Positions 1 through 7,356 of a stretch of DNA of 12,041 bases are shown one piece after another. The DNA is taken from positions 1-12,041 of the forward strand of contig JAKSDL010000762.1 in assembly GCA_022360105.1 (NCBI GenBank), in the 5' to 3' direction. Positions within the stretch are counted from its first letter, which is position 1. Every line of letters starts with the position of its first letter. The notes under the pieces are model-generated. The model was not told the origin of the DNA. It searched no databases and saw nothing but the letters and a program-made list of their open reading frames with translations. Position numbers and translations under genes: made by a program. Source of the stretch: Pseudomonadota bacterium. GTDB taxonomy: Bacteria; SAR324; XYD2-FULL-50-16; JAHJRI01.

Positions 1-71
1 CTGTTCTTGTCAAACCCTTACCGCATAAGACGACGGAATACAACACTATAGATCAAACTCTTTAAGTTTTC

Positions 72-436
72 AAAATTCTATCTGATTATAAATGATTGAC
101 ATCCCATTCTGGAAAACTATTAAGTCCGGGTTTATCGTTATAAACATTCTTCATACCGGTATCAAGCTCTGTAGGAGCGGCAGATAGTAGCCAGCGGTTT
201 TAACCGCTGGTAGACCAATCGCCCACTTTCCAGAGTTCCGGAGGAACGGCACAAGAATTGGATTTGGCAGATTTTTGTGTCGTCCCTACAGGACTCTGGT
301 TGACGGACTTGATTCTCTCCCAGTGGTTTTCACCACTGGCTACTATCTGTCGCTCCTTTGGAGCTTTATTATATAACAGCTCTTCAATATGATTCATAGA
401 ATTGGCTGCGAATCATTTATAATCAGAAAATTCTAT
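72..436. mobile_element. MITE-like non-autonomous element with flanking 10-bp direct repeats
   Basis: The element body is 82-426 (345 bp). It begins with CTGATTATAAATGATT (82-97) and ends with the exact inverted copy AATCATTTATAATCAG (411-426). Directly outside both ends sits the same 10-mer, AAAATTCTAT, at 72-81 and 427-436, as expected for a target-site duplication. No transposase is encoded: the only open frame inside (200-397, minus) simply reads through the hairpins. The interior holds two further nested inverted-repeat pairs, annotated separately. Seen directly: perfect 16-bp terminal inverted repeats, the 10-bp direct repeat and the nested palindromes. Inferred: mobilisation in trans by a transposase elsewhere in the genome. 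A 10-bp duplication lies within the range known for IS4-type elements, but family assignment is a guess. Confidence 0.8.
166..364. repeat. Nested inverted repeats and hairpins inside the element
   Basis: The outer pair is 166-210 against 320-364; both arms carry GACAGATAGTAGCCAG-like sequence (GGCAGATAGTAGCCAG on the left). The inner pair is 230-254 against 275-299 (CCAGAGT...CACAA in both arms). Each outer arm also ends in its own small hairpin: CCAGCGGTT/AACCGCTGG at 191-210 and CCAGTGGT/ACCACTGG at 320-339. All four arms share a core close to CTGTAGG(A/G)(G/A)CG(A/G)CA, so the element may have grown by duplication of one palindromic unit. The strand could fold into a multi-branched cruciform. 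Confidence 0.8.
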
Positions 437-802
437 ACTCTGATTACAGTCAAAAACATAAATGACAGAAGGTAATGGAGCCGAAGTACATCATAAAAAG
501 GACAGGAAAAATAATAATGGAGGTAGTAAATTTAAATATTTCAACTACATTATTTATTAAATCATCTGTAGGTTACCATTCTGCAAGGCTTTCAAACAGA
601 AATATCTCGGTGAGATTGAGAACAAAACATTAATTAGGACTCCTGACTTAACCTGATTTGCACTAATAAATAATTCGGGCTTGTCACCTGATTTACTTCA
701 AATTTTCTTCTGGTTACCGTTTCACGAGGTTGTCGAAAACTGCTGGATCAGGGGTAGTCCATATCCAATGAAAATGTCATCGGCTGGACAGGAAGACTTT
801 TA
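437..802. other. Intergenic stretch, no gene seen
   Basis: This AT-rich stretch lies between the mobile element and the 3' end of the minus-strand dehydrogenase. It has only short frames. One is a 38-codon plus-strand frame starting near 519, just after GGACAGG; it has no recognisable protein features. A frame at 681-935 overlaps the dehydrogenase antisense and looks like a shadow. I see no convincing intrinsic terminator for the dehydrogenase here. Confidence 0.6.
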
Positions 803-1804
803 TCAAAGAATGACTTCATTGACAGTCTTGTTTTCTGCAAAGAAAACCCTGATGTTTTCCAGGGTTGTTTCAGCGATGTTGGTCATAGCTTCCCGGGTGA
901 AGAATCCCTGGTGGGAGGTGATAATCACGTTATGAAAGGTCAGCAGCCGAGCGAGAATGTCATCGGTCAGAATTTTATTGGATTGGTCTTCGAAAAAGTG
1001 GCTACTTTCTTCTTCGTATACATCAAGCGCTGCCGATCCGATTTTCCCTGATTTCAGGCCCTGGATCAAATCAGTGGTTCGAATCAGTTTGCCGCGACCC
1101 GTATTAACCAGCATAACGCCTTGTTTCATCAAGGCAATGGTATCTTTATTAATCAGATATTCGGTTTCATTGGTCAGAGGGCAGTTCAGGGAAACGATAT
1201 CGGCGGTTTTGAAAAGGGTTTCCAGATTTGTGTAGTCAAATTGGTTCTTTTTGGCAAATTTCGTATCGGGATAAGGGTCGGAAGCCAGAACCCGCATACC
1301 AAATCCTTTAAGGATAGGTACAAGGGCTTTTCCGATTTTACCAGTCCCAATAATGCCGGCAGTTTTCCCCCGCATGTCAAAGCCCATCAATCCCTGCAGA
1401 GCAAAGTTAGCATCACGCGTACGGAAGTAAGCACGATGAATCTTTCGATTGAGTGTGAGCATCAGGGCAACGCAATACTCAGCGATGGCGTTCGGCGAAT
1501 AGGCAGGCACCCGAACTACCGGAATTTTGTTCTTTGCTGCTTTGATATCGATATTGTTGAATCCGGAACAGCGAAGAGCAATTAATTGAACGCCATAGGA
1601 TTCCATGGTTTTGATCATCTCCGCATTGACGACATCGTTTACAAATACCACTACAACATCCGCATTTTGCGTCAGAACGACGTTGTCGGGCAGCAAGTGA
1701 TAATCGAAATAGTTGATGTCAAATTCATAGCGCCTGTTTAAAACATCAAACGATTCCCGGTCATAAGGCTTGGTATCAAAAAATGCGATTTTAACTGTTT
1801 TCAT
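803..1804 (-). CDS. ldhA: D-lactate dehydrogenase-type 2-hydroxyacid dehydrogenase
   Basis: This is a 333-residue cytoplasmic NAD-dependent D-2-hydroxyacid dehydrogenase, most likely reducing pyruvate to D-lactate to regenerate NAD+ in fermentation. Visible motifs: GTGKIG dinucleotide loop at 153-158, Asp176 after the second Rossmann strand (NAD rather than NADP preference), and catalytic Arg237 (NTGRG), Glu266 (DVYEEE) and His298 (SHQGF). The Arg-Glu-His spacing (29 and 32 residues) is the same as in Escherichia coli LdhA (R235, E264, H296), and the acidic FFEDQSN segment after the Glu also fits LdhA. Length is normal for the family. The ATG at 1804 is the natural start, though the Shine-Dalgarno is weak. 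It stands alone, with no lactate permease or regulator beside it. Another 2-ketoacid substrate cannot be excluded. Confidence 0.9.
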   Translation of the reverse strand: MKTVKIAFFDTKPYDRESFDVLNRRYEFDINYFDYHLLPDNVVLTQNADVVVVFVNDVVNAEMIKTMESYGVQLIALRCSGFNNIDIKAAKNKIPVVRVPAYSPNAIAEYCVALMLTLNRKIHRAYFRTRDANFALQGLMGFDMRGKTAGIIGTGKIGKALVPILKGFGMRVLASDPYPDTKFAKKNQFDYTNLETLFKTADIVSLNCPLTNETEYLINKDTIALMKQGVMLVNTGRGKLIRTTDLIQGLKSGKIGSAALDVYEEESSHFFEDQSNKILTDDILARLLTFHNVIITSHQGFFTREAMTNIAETTLENIRVFFAENKTVNEVIL

Positions 1805-2140
1805 AGCTTTATTGAGGTTACAAATTCCATATCTAACATCCGCCCAATTGTTGGGAAAGTATATCTGTTTTATCCAAATCCGCCATTAAAAATCCCAAAT
1901 CCATGATCATGGCACTTCATTTCAGCGGCAAGTTCTGAATCAAATGGTGATTTATGGTGCAGTTGAGTGTTAGTATTGCATGTATTATTATTAACATTTA
2001 TTGTTTTTTCCTGGAAATCTAATGTCAGCTTGTCTCTAGCGCACTTTAGCATTCCAATCATAGGGACTGCAAAACTTGCCGGTAACGGTTCGTTCCTTAA
2101 TAAGAATTCAAACTAACAGCCTGGAACAGGTTTGAAGGTC
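1805..2140. other. Divergent intergenic region between ldhA and the GGDEF gene
   Basis: This region should hold the promoters of the two divergent genes, but no clear -35/-10 pair stands out. It contains a perfect 12-bp palindrome, CCATGATCATGG (1901-1912), and a small hairpin, CCCAA-TTG-TTGGG (1843-1855), in the dehydrogenase leader. Either could be a regulator site; nothing matches a known operator such as a Rex box. A 63-codon minus-strand frame (1870-2061) has no Shine-Dalgarno and is probably not a gene. Confidence 0.4.
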
Positions 2141-2863
2141 ATGAAACCATTGAAGCAGAAACGATTCAAATGGCTCATTATAGGATTGAGCCTGAGTTTT
2201 TTAGGGCCACTAGGAGAATGGGTACTCCTGACAATGTTTGCTCAAAACAAAGGGAATTCAATTCTTCTAAGTTATATCTATGCGGAATTTGCAGCTTTAC
2301 TTGCGTTTGGAGTCTTTGGTTATCTATTGGGTTCGTATGCAGATCGTTTGGAAAAGTTAGTGATCACAGACAAATTAACAGGTTTGTATAATCGCCATTC
2401 CATCATGGATCGGCTCAATGAGATGTTCAATATGCACCAACGCTATAATGAATACTTTTCATTGATATTGTTGGATCTTGATCATTTTAAACTTGTGAAT
2501 GATACCTATGGACATGCTGTTGGCGACCAGACACTTATAGTTGTCTCAGAAGTCATTTCAAAAGAGGTGAGAGGCACTGATCATCCCTGTCGATTTGGCG
2601 GAGAGGAGTTTCTGATTTTATGTCCTCGTACAAATATTGAAGAGGCTTACAATCTTGCCGAACGAATACGTATGAAAGTGATGAATTTAAGAAAGAAAGA
2701 ACTGGGGTTTTCTGGTCCCCAAACCATATCAGCCGGGGTTTATGAGGTAGTCGGAGATCAAAATACATCACCCACTGAAGCATTATCAAAGGTGGATGAT
2801 GCGCTATACAGGGCTAAAAAAGGAGGTCGCAACAGGATTGTATCGGAGACGAAAAGCTATTAA
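2141..2863 (+). CDS. Membrane-anchored GGDEF diguanylate cyclase
   Basis: This 240-residue protein is predicted to make cyclic di-GMP from two GTP at the inner membrane. Two hydrophobic segments (about 11-33 and 41-64) form a minimal hairpin anchor with a very short loop and no periplasmic sensor domain. The GGDEF domain follows from DKLTGLYNRH (77-86). The metal-binding LDLDHFK is at 111-117 (first Asp 112). The active-site loop is GGEEF (153-157), a functional variant. The product-inhibition I-site RxxD is intact (Arg144-Asp147), so feedback control by c-di-GMP is expected. The ATG at 2141 is preferred: the nine-base extension to a TTG at 2132 has no better ribosome site, while GAAGG lies just before 2141. 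It converges on the DUF3124 gene with about 100 bp between. No c-di-GMP effector lies nearby, so the output is unknown. Confidence 0.9.
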   Translation: MKPLKQKRFKWLIIGLSLSFLGPLGEWVLLTMFAQNKGNSILLSYIYAEFAALLAFGVFGYLLGSYADRLEKLVITDKLTGLYNRHSIMDRLNEMFNMHQRYNEYFSLILLDLDHFKLVNDTYGHAVGDQTLIVVSEVISKEVRGTDHPCRFGGEEFLILCPRTNIEEAYNLAERIRMKVMNLRKKELGFSGPQTISAGVYEVVGDQNTSPTEALSKVDDALYRAKKGGRNRIVSETKSY

Positions 2864-2963
2864 GAAATGTTTTTACAGCTTTTTGCATAATCATTCTTCA
2901 GATTTTTCTTTTAAACCCGCCAATTTCCAAATAAACGACCGGTTCCATTTCACCCGGATGATC

Positions 2964-3452
2964 TCATTTTGTTTCATGGATTACTTTCCCGCGAGAAACA
3001 AAGGAAATACCTTGGGTGGATTTTGCTCCAATCATAATCGATTCAACAATGGGTGAATTGGCTGGTCTGTCAGATTGCCATTCAACAACAAAATTCGCAC
3101 CCGAACCACCTCTCGAATCATTTTCCGGCACTACATAACGCAACGACTCCAAAGGCTTAAGAGTTACGGCTTTATCCAGGTATTTCCTCAAAAGTCTGCC
3201 CTGGGTTTTGTAATAATCAACGGTTGTGATGGTTATATGATTTTTCGGATCAATGTTTCTGATACTGATTGTGATCGTCAATAAAAAAGGCTGTTCGCGA
3301 CTTCCAATGTAAATATGTGAATAGGCAGGAACATAGATCACTTCCCCTTGGGATAAATGGATGTTTTTTTCAATAGCAGAAACTGCAAAGGGCGAAAGCA
3401 GAATGAGTAACCATATCATCAATATATAGCTGAAATTAATACGAGATTTCAT
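2964..3452 (-). CDS. Exported DUF3124 family protein
   Basis: This 162-residue protein has an N-terminal signal peptide: positive Lys2/Arg4, a hydrophobic core at about 8-24, and a likely signal peptidase I site near AVSA-IE (26/27). There is no Cys lipobox, so a soluble periplasmic location is predicted. The mature part resembles DUF3124: VYVPAYSHIY near the start, a conserved TITISIRN strand, and VEWQSD, PIVESIMIG and GISFVSRG further on. No catalytic residues are evident and the family has no established function. The start is well supported, with GGAGAA at 3458-3463 placed five bases before the ATG. The gene is alone on its strand, between a convergent diguanylate cyclase and a decayed region. 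Confidence 0.8.
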   Translation of the reverse strand: MKSRINFSYILMIWLLILLSPFAVSAIEKNIHLSQGEVIYVPAYSHIYIGSREQPFLLTITISIRNIDPKNHITITTVDYYKTQGRLLRKYLDKAVTLKPLESLRYVVPENDSRGGSGANFVVEWQSDRPANSPIVESIMIGAKSTQGISFVSRGKVIHETK

Positions 3453-3520
3453 TATATTTCTCCAATCGTCAGGGAATGAGATAAAGCGTCACCAGCTTTC
3501 TCCAGCTTGTTAACCTAGTT

Positions 3521-3652
3521 TCAGGCCGGTTTGGTTTTAAGCGCTAATGCCTGGTCACGATACTCAGACTCATTTAAAACCATTCCTGCGACAAACGCGC
3601 CAAAAGCAAAAGAAAGCCCAAACAGAACGTATTAACGAGAACCGTGAGCTTT
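3521..3652 (-). pseudogene. Remnant of a CPA2 (KefB-type) cation:proton antiporter
   Basis: Reading the minus strand from about 3631 to the TGA at 3521-3523 gives an LFGLSFA segment followed by FGAFVAGMVLNESEYRDQAL. This matches the well-known core of CPA2 monovalent cation:proton antiporters (pattern GLSLALGAFxAGxxLSESEYxxQAL). The frame is broken at both ends. A TAA lies just upstream at 3632-3634, and homology stops after QALAL, nine codons before the TGA. Across the upstream stop, another frame gives LTVLVN (around 3630-3648), like the LTVLL strand that precedes this motif in intact antiporters, so a frameshift is likely. Only about 40 of the usual several hundred residues survive. The plus-strand frame at 3547-3753 is a shadow of this remnant. 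Confidence 0.65.
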
Positions 3653-4228
3653 TGGTTTGGCCAGGTTTAATTTGCGAGCTAGAAAATCATTTTTTAATAA
3701 GTATGCCCTCATTGGCAAGTAACATTCGTCTCAATATAGGGCTAAACATCTAATACTTAGAACGTTATAAAAGCGGTTCCGTGTCGTTCATTTCTTTCTT
3801 CCAGATGTCAAATATAGAAACTTGATTTCAATTTCAGGATCAATATAAATTGAACTGCTTAAATTAGGCTTTGAGATGGCCTTGTATCGCTCATACCAGG
3901 TGCTATCATGAATTGAGTGCAACAACAGACGCTTTAATCAGCGACCGTCCGCACTAACAATCGCTGATATTCCGGGTCCATCCGCCGGTAAGGCAAACCA
4001 CAAAGTATCGTTTTTTTCTACCCCGTTCACCTTGCTTTTATTAATCACACAACTGTTGTGAATGCAAAGCGAGCTGCAGGCAAAAATATGAGCGATGAAT
4101 TCCAGGGTAATGTCAAACAAGATGGTTGGTTGGGTGCACCAAAAAGATTTGGGTTCTGACCCATGTAGAAGGAAAAAACGGGGACATCTACTTCCACCAC
4201 TCAAATTAAGTGACCTAAACAAAGATCC
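3653..4228. other. Decayed or non-coding stretch upstream of the ATPase gene
   Basis: No convincing gene is visible. A 94-codon minus-strand frame (3938-4222) has an uneven composition. Its last 25 or so residues (NDTLWFALPADGPG...) look protein-like, but I cannot assign them, and its N-terminal part overlaps the repeat at 4173. It may be another broken gene. A perfect palindrome, CACAAC-T-GTTGTG, lies at 4048-4060. Together with the antiporter fragment at 3521 this suggests a strip of gene debris. Confidence 0.45.
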
Positions 4229-4248
4229 TTGACGTGTCCCCTATTTTT
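4173..4248. repeat. Imperfect inverted repeat, GGGGACA/TGTCCCC type
   Basis: AAAAAACGGGGACA at 4173-4186 faces GTGTCCCCTATTTTTT at 4234-4249, with about 47 bases between. The arms differ only at the one- to two-base junction between the C-run and the T-run. Ends of this style (GGGGACA with an adjoining A/T run) resemble those seen next to REP-type Y1 transposase elements. No transposase lies here, so this would be a remnant or solo copy. The element name is inference. Confidence 0.4.
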
Positions 4249-4283
4249 TCGGAAACTTTGTGGTTTACCCCCTCAGTCAAGGT

Positions 4284-4312
4284 TTGACAGATACCCTATT
4301 TATAAACATAAT
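4284..4312 (+). promoter_or_regulatory. Sigma70-type promoter for the AAA/DUF4143 gene
   Basis: TTGACA at 4284-4289 is followed after exactly 17 bases by CATAAT at 4307-4312. This is close to the housekeeping consensus. Transcription would start near 4319, giving a leader of about 33 bases before the ATG at 4352. This placement argues against the earlier ATG codons at 4229 and 4313. Confidence 0.6.
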
Positions 4313-4351
4313 ATGTTCAAAAAAAGGGTATATTTCGAACAAAAATATAAA

Positions 4352-5746
4352 ATGCAACGAATAGCTGAGTTACATTTAAAAGACTGGTTAGGAGGAAAAC
4401 GGAGGAAGCCGCTAGTAATCCGAGGAGCGCGACAAGTTGGCAAATCGACGTTAGTCCGACAATTTGCCAAAACAAACAACTTGGTTTTAAACGAAATCAA
4501 CCTGGAACAACATCTTGAATTGGATAGCATTTTCAAAACTCTCGACGTCAAACTGATCACCAAAGAACTTGAAGGTTTGATAGGGAGGAAAATAGTAAGC
4601 CGTGACACAATTCTATTTTTAGATGAGATTCAGGCGACACCGTATGCATTGCAGGCACTTCGCTACTTTTATGAAGAATTACCTGAACTACCGGTGATAG
4701 CTGCAGGCTCTTTACTTGAGTTTGTTTTGGCAAAGCATAATTTTTCCATGCCTGTTGGTAGAATTCAGTATCTGCATCTCGGTCCAATGACATTTGAAGA
4801 GTATCTCGCTGAAATTGAGAACTCTCTTCTGAGCTATATTCGGGAATATGATTTCACTGAAAGTATCCCGCTCACGGTTCATAAGAAACTGCTAGACAGA
4901 CAACGAGAATACTTAATGATCGGCGGTATGCCGGAAGCAATTCTAAACTACCTGGATTCGCAACAATTTTCCGATATAGGGCCTGTTCATCGATCCATCA
5001 TATCAACTTACCAGGATGATTTCTCTAAATATGCATCTAACAACGCATTGCTGCGATTGCAAAGAGTATTCAATTTTATACCAAGATCAGTTGGGAAAAA
5101 AATCAAATACAGCAATATTTCCAGGGATGAAACAGCGAGAGAATTGAGATCTGCCATCGAACTTCTCTCCAAAGCTCGGGTTGTTAATCAGGTGTTTCAT
5201 TCCCATTGCAGCGGTTTACCGCTTCAAGCTGAAATCGATGAGTTTACTTATAAAGCCCTGTTCTTAGATATAGGCTTAATGAACCGAATATGCGGATTGG
5301 ATTGGCTGGCATTATCCACGCTGGACGATCATCGGCTGGTCAATGAAGGATCGATTGCTGAGCAATATATTGGTCAACATCTTCTCTATTTCAGAGGATT
5401 GAGTGATCCACCTGAACTTCACTACTGGTTAAGACAACAAAAGTCAGCGAATGCCGAGGTGGATTATGTTATCTCGCAAGGCAACTTAATCGTTCCCGTT
5501 GAAGTGAAAGCCGGAAAAAGTGGTACCTTAAAATCCTTGCTTCAGTTTGTGTACAGTAAAAATGTCATGATGGGAATTCGTTTCGATCTTAATCCACCAT
5601 CCATGCAAAAAATCGTTCATTCCCTAAGGCAGGCAGATCACGTAAGAGAAGTAACGTTTGACCTGATCTCGATGCCCCTTTACCTGGTAGAGCAACTTGC
5701 CAGGATTCTCGACTTGTATCGATCCGGATCGTTGAAACATGTATGA
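4352..5746 (+). CDS. AAA ATPase with C-terminal DUF4143
   Basis: This 464-residue protein belongs to the widespread AAA_14/DUF4143 family, whose cellular role is unknown. The ATPase part has Walker A GARQVGKST (25-33), Walker B LFLDEIQ (88-94) and a sensor-like AAGS (117-120). The DUF4143 part runs from about 208 to 400. It ends with EVDYVI (369-374) and PVEVKAG (382-388), the D...ExK arrangement of PD-(D/E)xK nuclease-like folds (Asp371, Glu384, Lys386). Whether it cuts nucleic acid is not known. The open frame extends back to 4229. The ATG at 4352 is chosen because family members start a few residues before this HLKDW...RKP block, and because a strong promoter ends at 4312. No Shine-Dalgarno is visible; the leader is A-rich. 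It sits next to gene debris and repeats, which suggests an accessory, horizontally acquired gene. Confidence 0.9.
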   Translation: MQRIAELHLKDWLGGKRRKPLVIRGARQVGKSTLVRQFAKTNNLVLNEINLEQHLELDSIFKTLDVKLITKELEGLIGRKIVSRDTILFLDEIQATPYALQALRYFYEELPELPVIAAGSLLEFVLAKHNFSMPVGRIQYLHLGPMTFEEYLAEIENSLLSYIREYDFTESIPLTVHKKLLDRQREYLMIGGMPEAILNYLDSQQFSDIGPVHRSIISTYQDDFSKYASNNALLRLQRVFNFIPRSVGKKIKYSNISRDETARELRSAIELLSKARVVNQVFHSHCSGLPLQAEIDEFTYKALFLDIGLMNRICGLDWLALSTLDDHRLVNEGSIAEQYIGQHLLYFRGLSDPPELHYWLRQQKSANAEVDYVISQGNLIVPVEVKAGKSGTLKSLLQFVYSKNVMMGIRFDLNPPSMQKIVHSLRQADHVREVTFDLISMPLYLVEQLARILDLYRSGSLKHV

Positions 5747-6232
5747 AATTCTCAACTAATGATTTTCCCACCGACTTTGTCCACTTGGTTCCCCGATGTA
5801 AAATGTTCCTTCCCTCCGGTTATTTCTGTGTCCTCCGTGTCGTTTTGGTAAATAATTAGATTTACTTTTAGTATGTTACAAGAAAAGGTGGCTGTATATC
5901 AGGGTAATATCGAACATACGCTTAATTGAGCTGAGCCGTAACGTCCTTGACGGAGCTAACAGAAGAGAAACGTGAGAGACAAGGGCAGATTTGCTATTTT
6001 TGGCGTCAGCATGAAAAGTCGTGATGTTTTCCTGAATTCCCGAACCACTCAACTCAAAAATACTACCATTCATCTATTTTCTGGGGCCATTCATGGATTT
6101 TATCTGGGCTGATTGAATCAGAATCCTCCATTCTTACAATACAGTTTGGAAAAACCAGGAGTCACTGTTGAATTTCACTTGTATTTGGCTTTTGGTAAAT
6201 TTTTAATCAAGCATTTTCGGAGGATAAAAACG
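5747..6232. other. Intergenic region between the ATPase gene and sppA
   Basis: No gene is supported. An imperfect tandem 9-mer, CTGTGTCCT/CCGTGTCGT, lies at 5826-5843. Related CTGTGTCC(T)CNGTGTC strings recur between genes in many environmental genomes, so this may be a dispersed repeat. A 65-codon minus-strand frame (5876-6073) has no Shine-Dalgarno and a Ser/Leu-rich composition, and I do not call it. The sppA promoter should lie in the last 100 bases, but no good -35/-10 pair is seen. Confidence 0.4.
6219..6223 (+). promoter_or_regulatory. Shine-Dalgarno that fixes the sppA start
   Basis: GGAGG lies nine bases before the ATG at 6233. The frame is open upstream to 6113, but that earlier start has no ribosome site and would bury the lipoprotein signal peptide. 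Confidence 0.8.
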
Positions 6233-7219
6233 ATGAAATGGAAACCACTCAGACTTCTGGGCCTGGCAATGCTTGCCAGTTTTTTTGTAACCAGTTGTGT
6301 CTCGATGAATGTCAAACTGGTGGAGGATTTCACTGATCCTTTAAAAGAAACAACCATAGAAGGTGAAGGAGCCAATAAGGTTCTGGTGATTCCGATAAAT
6401 GGGTTTATTTCGGACCAGACCAAGGATGGTATGATGAAAAAAAAGCCTAGTCTGGTAAAAGAGGTTGTTTCGCAAATAAGAAAGGCCGAAAGCGACCCTG
6501 CTGTCAAAGCTGTTGTCTTGAAGGTCAACTCACCAGGTGGAACGGTCACCAGCAGTCATATCCTGTACAATGAGATCAATAAATTGAAATTAAAACGCCG
6601 CATTCCCATCGTGGTCAGTATGATGGATATCACCACTTCAGGCGGTTACTATCTCTCTCTGCCAGCCGATCACATCATTGCGCATCAAACCACTATCACC
6701 GGGTCTGTTGGTGTGGTATTCATGCGACCCAAATTCCAGGGTATGATGGACAAGATTGGCGTCAGCATCGAAACCAATAAGTCGGGTAAAAACAAGGATA
6801 TGGGATCGCCCTTCAGAGCCACGACTAATCAGGAAACAAGATCATTCCAGGCGATTACCGATGAACTGGCTGATCTGTTCGAAGATAAGGTAGCCAAGCA
6901 TCGCAAGGTAAGCAAAAGCGCGTTGCGAGAGATTATGACTGCGAAAATTTATACGGCCAACCAGGCCTTAAAACTTGGTATGATTGATCAGATTGGTTTT
7001 ACGGATGATGCCATTAACAAGGCACGATCGATGGCCGGATTAGACAGTAACTCCCGTGTGATTATGTATCGCCGGGTTCAATTTGCTGATGACAATATCT
7101 ATAACAACCTGACAGCTAGAAGTGGTTCCGGAACCCCATTGGTTGACTTGGGCCCGTTAAGTGCTATTTCAGACGTGAAAGCCGGGTTTTACTATACCTG
7201 GCCTGCTGCCACCAAATAA
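6233..7219 (+). CDS. sppA: SppA-type signal peptide peptidase (S49), lipoprotein
   Basis: This 328-residue serine protease of family S49 should degrade cleaved signal peptides or other envelope fragments on the periplasmic face of the membrane. The N-terminus is a lipoprotein signal: Lys2/Lys4/Arg7, a hydrophobic stretch, and VTSC with lipidated Cys22. This differs from the transmembrane anchor usual in SppA. The S49 core includes NSPGG (99-103). The catalytic Ser136 lies in TSGGYY and the catalytic Lys188 in NKDMGSP. Their 52-residue spacing equals that of Bacillus subtilis SppA (S147/K199). This is the short single-domain form, not the duplicated form of E. coli. The ending IYTANQALKLGMIDQIG (about 248-264) is the usual family motif. 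The remaining 60 or so residues are unremarkable. Transcription ends at the hairpin at 7326. Confidence 0.92.
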   Translation: MKWKPLRLLGLAMLASFFVTSCVSMNVKLVEDFTDPLKETTIEGEGANKVLVIPINGFISDQTKDGMMKKKPSLVKEVVSQIRKAESDPAVKAVVLKVNSPGGTVTSSHILYNEINKLKLKRRIPIVVSMMDITTSGGYYLSLPADHIIAHQTTITGSVGVVFMRPKFQGMMDKIGVSIETNKSGKNKDMGSPFRATTNQETRSFQAITDELADLFEDKVAKHRKVSKSALREIMTAKIYTANQALKLGMIDQIGFTDDAINKARSMAGLDSNSRVIMYRRVQFADDNIYNNLTARSGSGTPLVDLGPLSAISDVKAGFYYTWPAATK

Positions 7220-7325
7220 CAGGAATGGTCTTCAGAAGGCGGTTATCAATCTGGCTGCCTTAAATATTGTGCGGATATTTGAATTTATACTCCGGGTAGT
7301 TTTTTAAGGGGCATAGCCGGCAAGC

Positions 7326-7356
7326 AAGAGGGCGCGAAACATTGCCCTCTTTTTTT
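7326..7356 (+). terminator. Rho-independent terminator after sppA
   Basis: AAGAGGGC (7326-7333) pairs perfectly with GCCCTCTT (7344-7351) around a 10-base loop and runs into a T tract to 7356. It is oriented for the plus strand, 107 bases after the sppA stop. The T tract overlaps the stop codon of the convergent minus-strand gene. The reverse side has no T-run, so it is probably one-directional. Confidence 0.85.

Noticed and set aside
200..397. 65-codon minus-strand open frame inside the mobile element
   Set aside because: It reads through both hairpin arms; its sequence is explained by the inverted repeats and there is no ribosome site.
1843..1855. CCCAA-TTG-TTGGG hairpin as a Rex-type redox operator of the dehydrogenase
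   Set aside because: It does not fit the TTGTGAA...TTCACAA form of Rex sites, and a five-bp stem is easily random.
1870..2061. 63-codon minus-strand frame upstream of the dehydrogenase
   Set aside because: No Shine-Dalgarno, Asn/His-rich odd composition and no recognisable motif; chance frame is more likely, although a small leader protein cannot be ruled out.
3938..4222. 94-codon minus-strand frame with a protein-like C-terminus
   Set aside because: Its start lies in an inverted repeat, its composition is uneven and no family is recognised; at most a broken gene.
5876..6073. 65-codon minus-strand frame between the ATPase and sppA
   Set aside because: No ribosome site and low-complexity Ser/Leu content; not supported as a gene.
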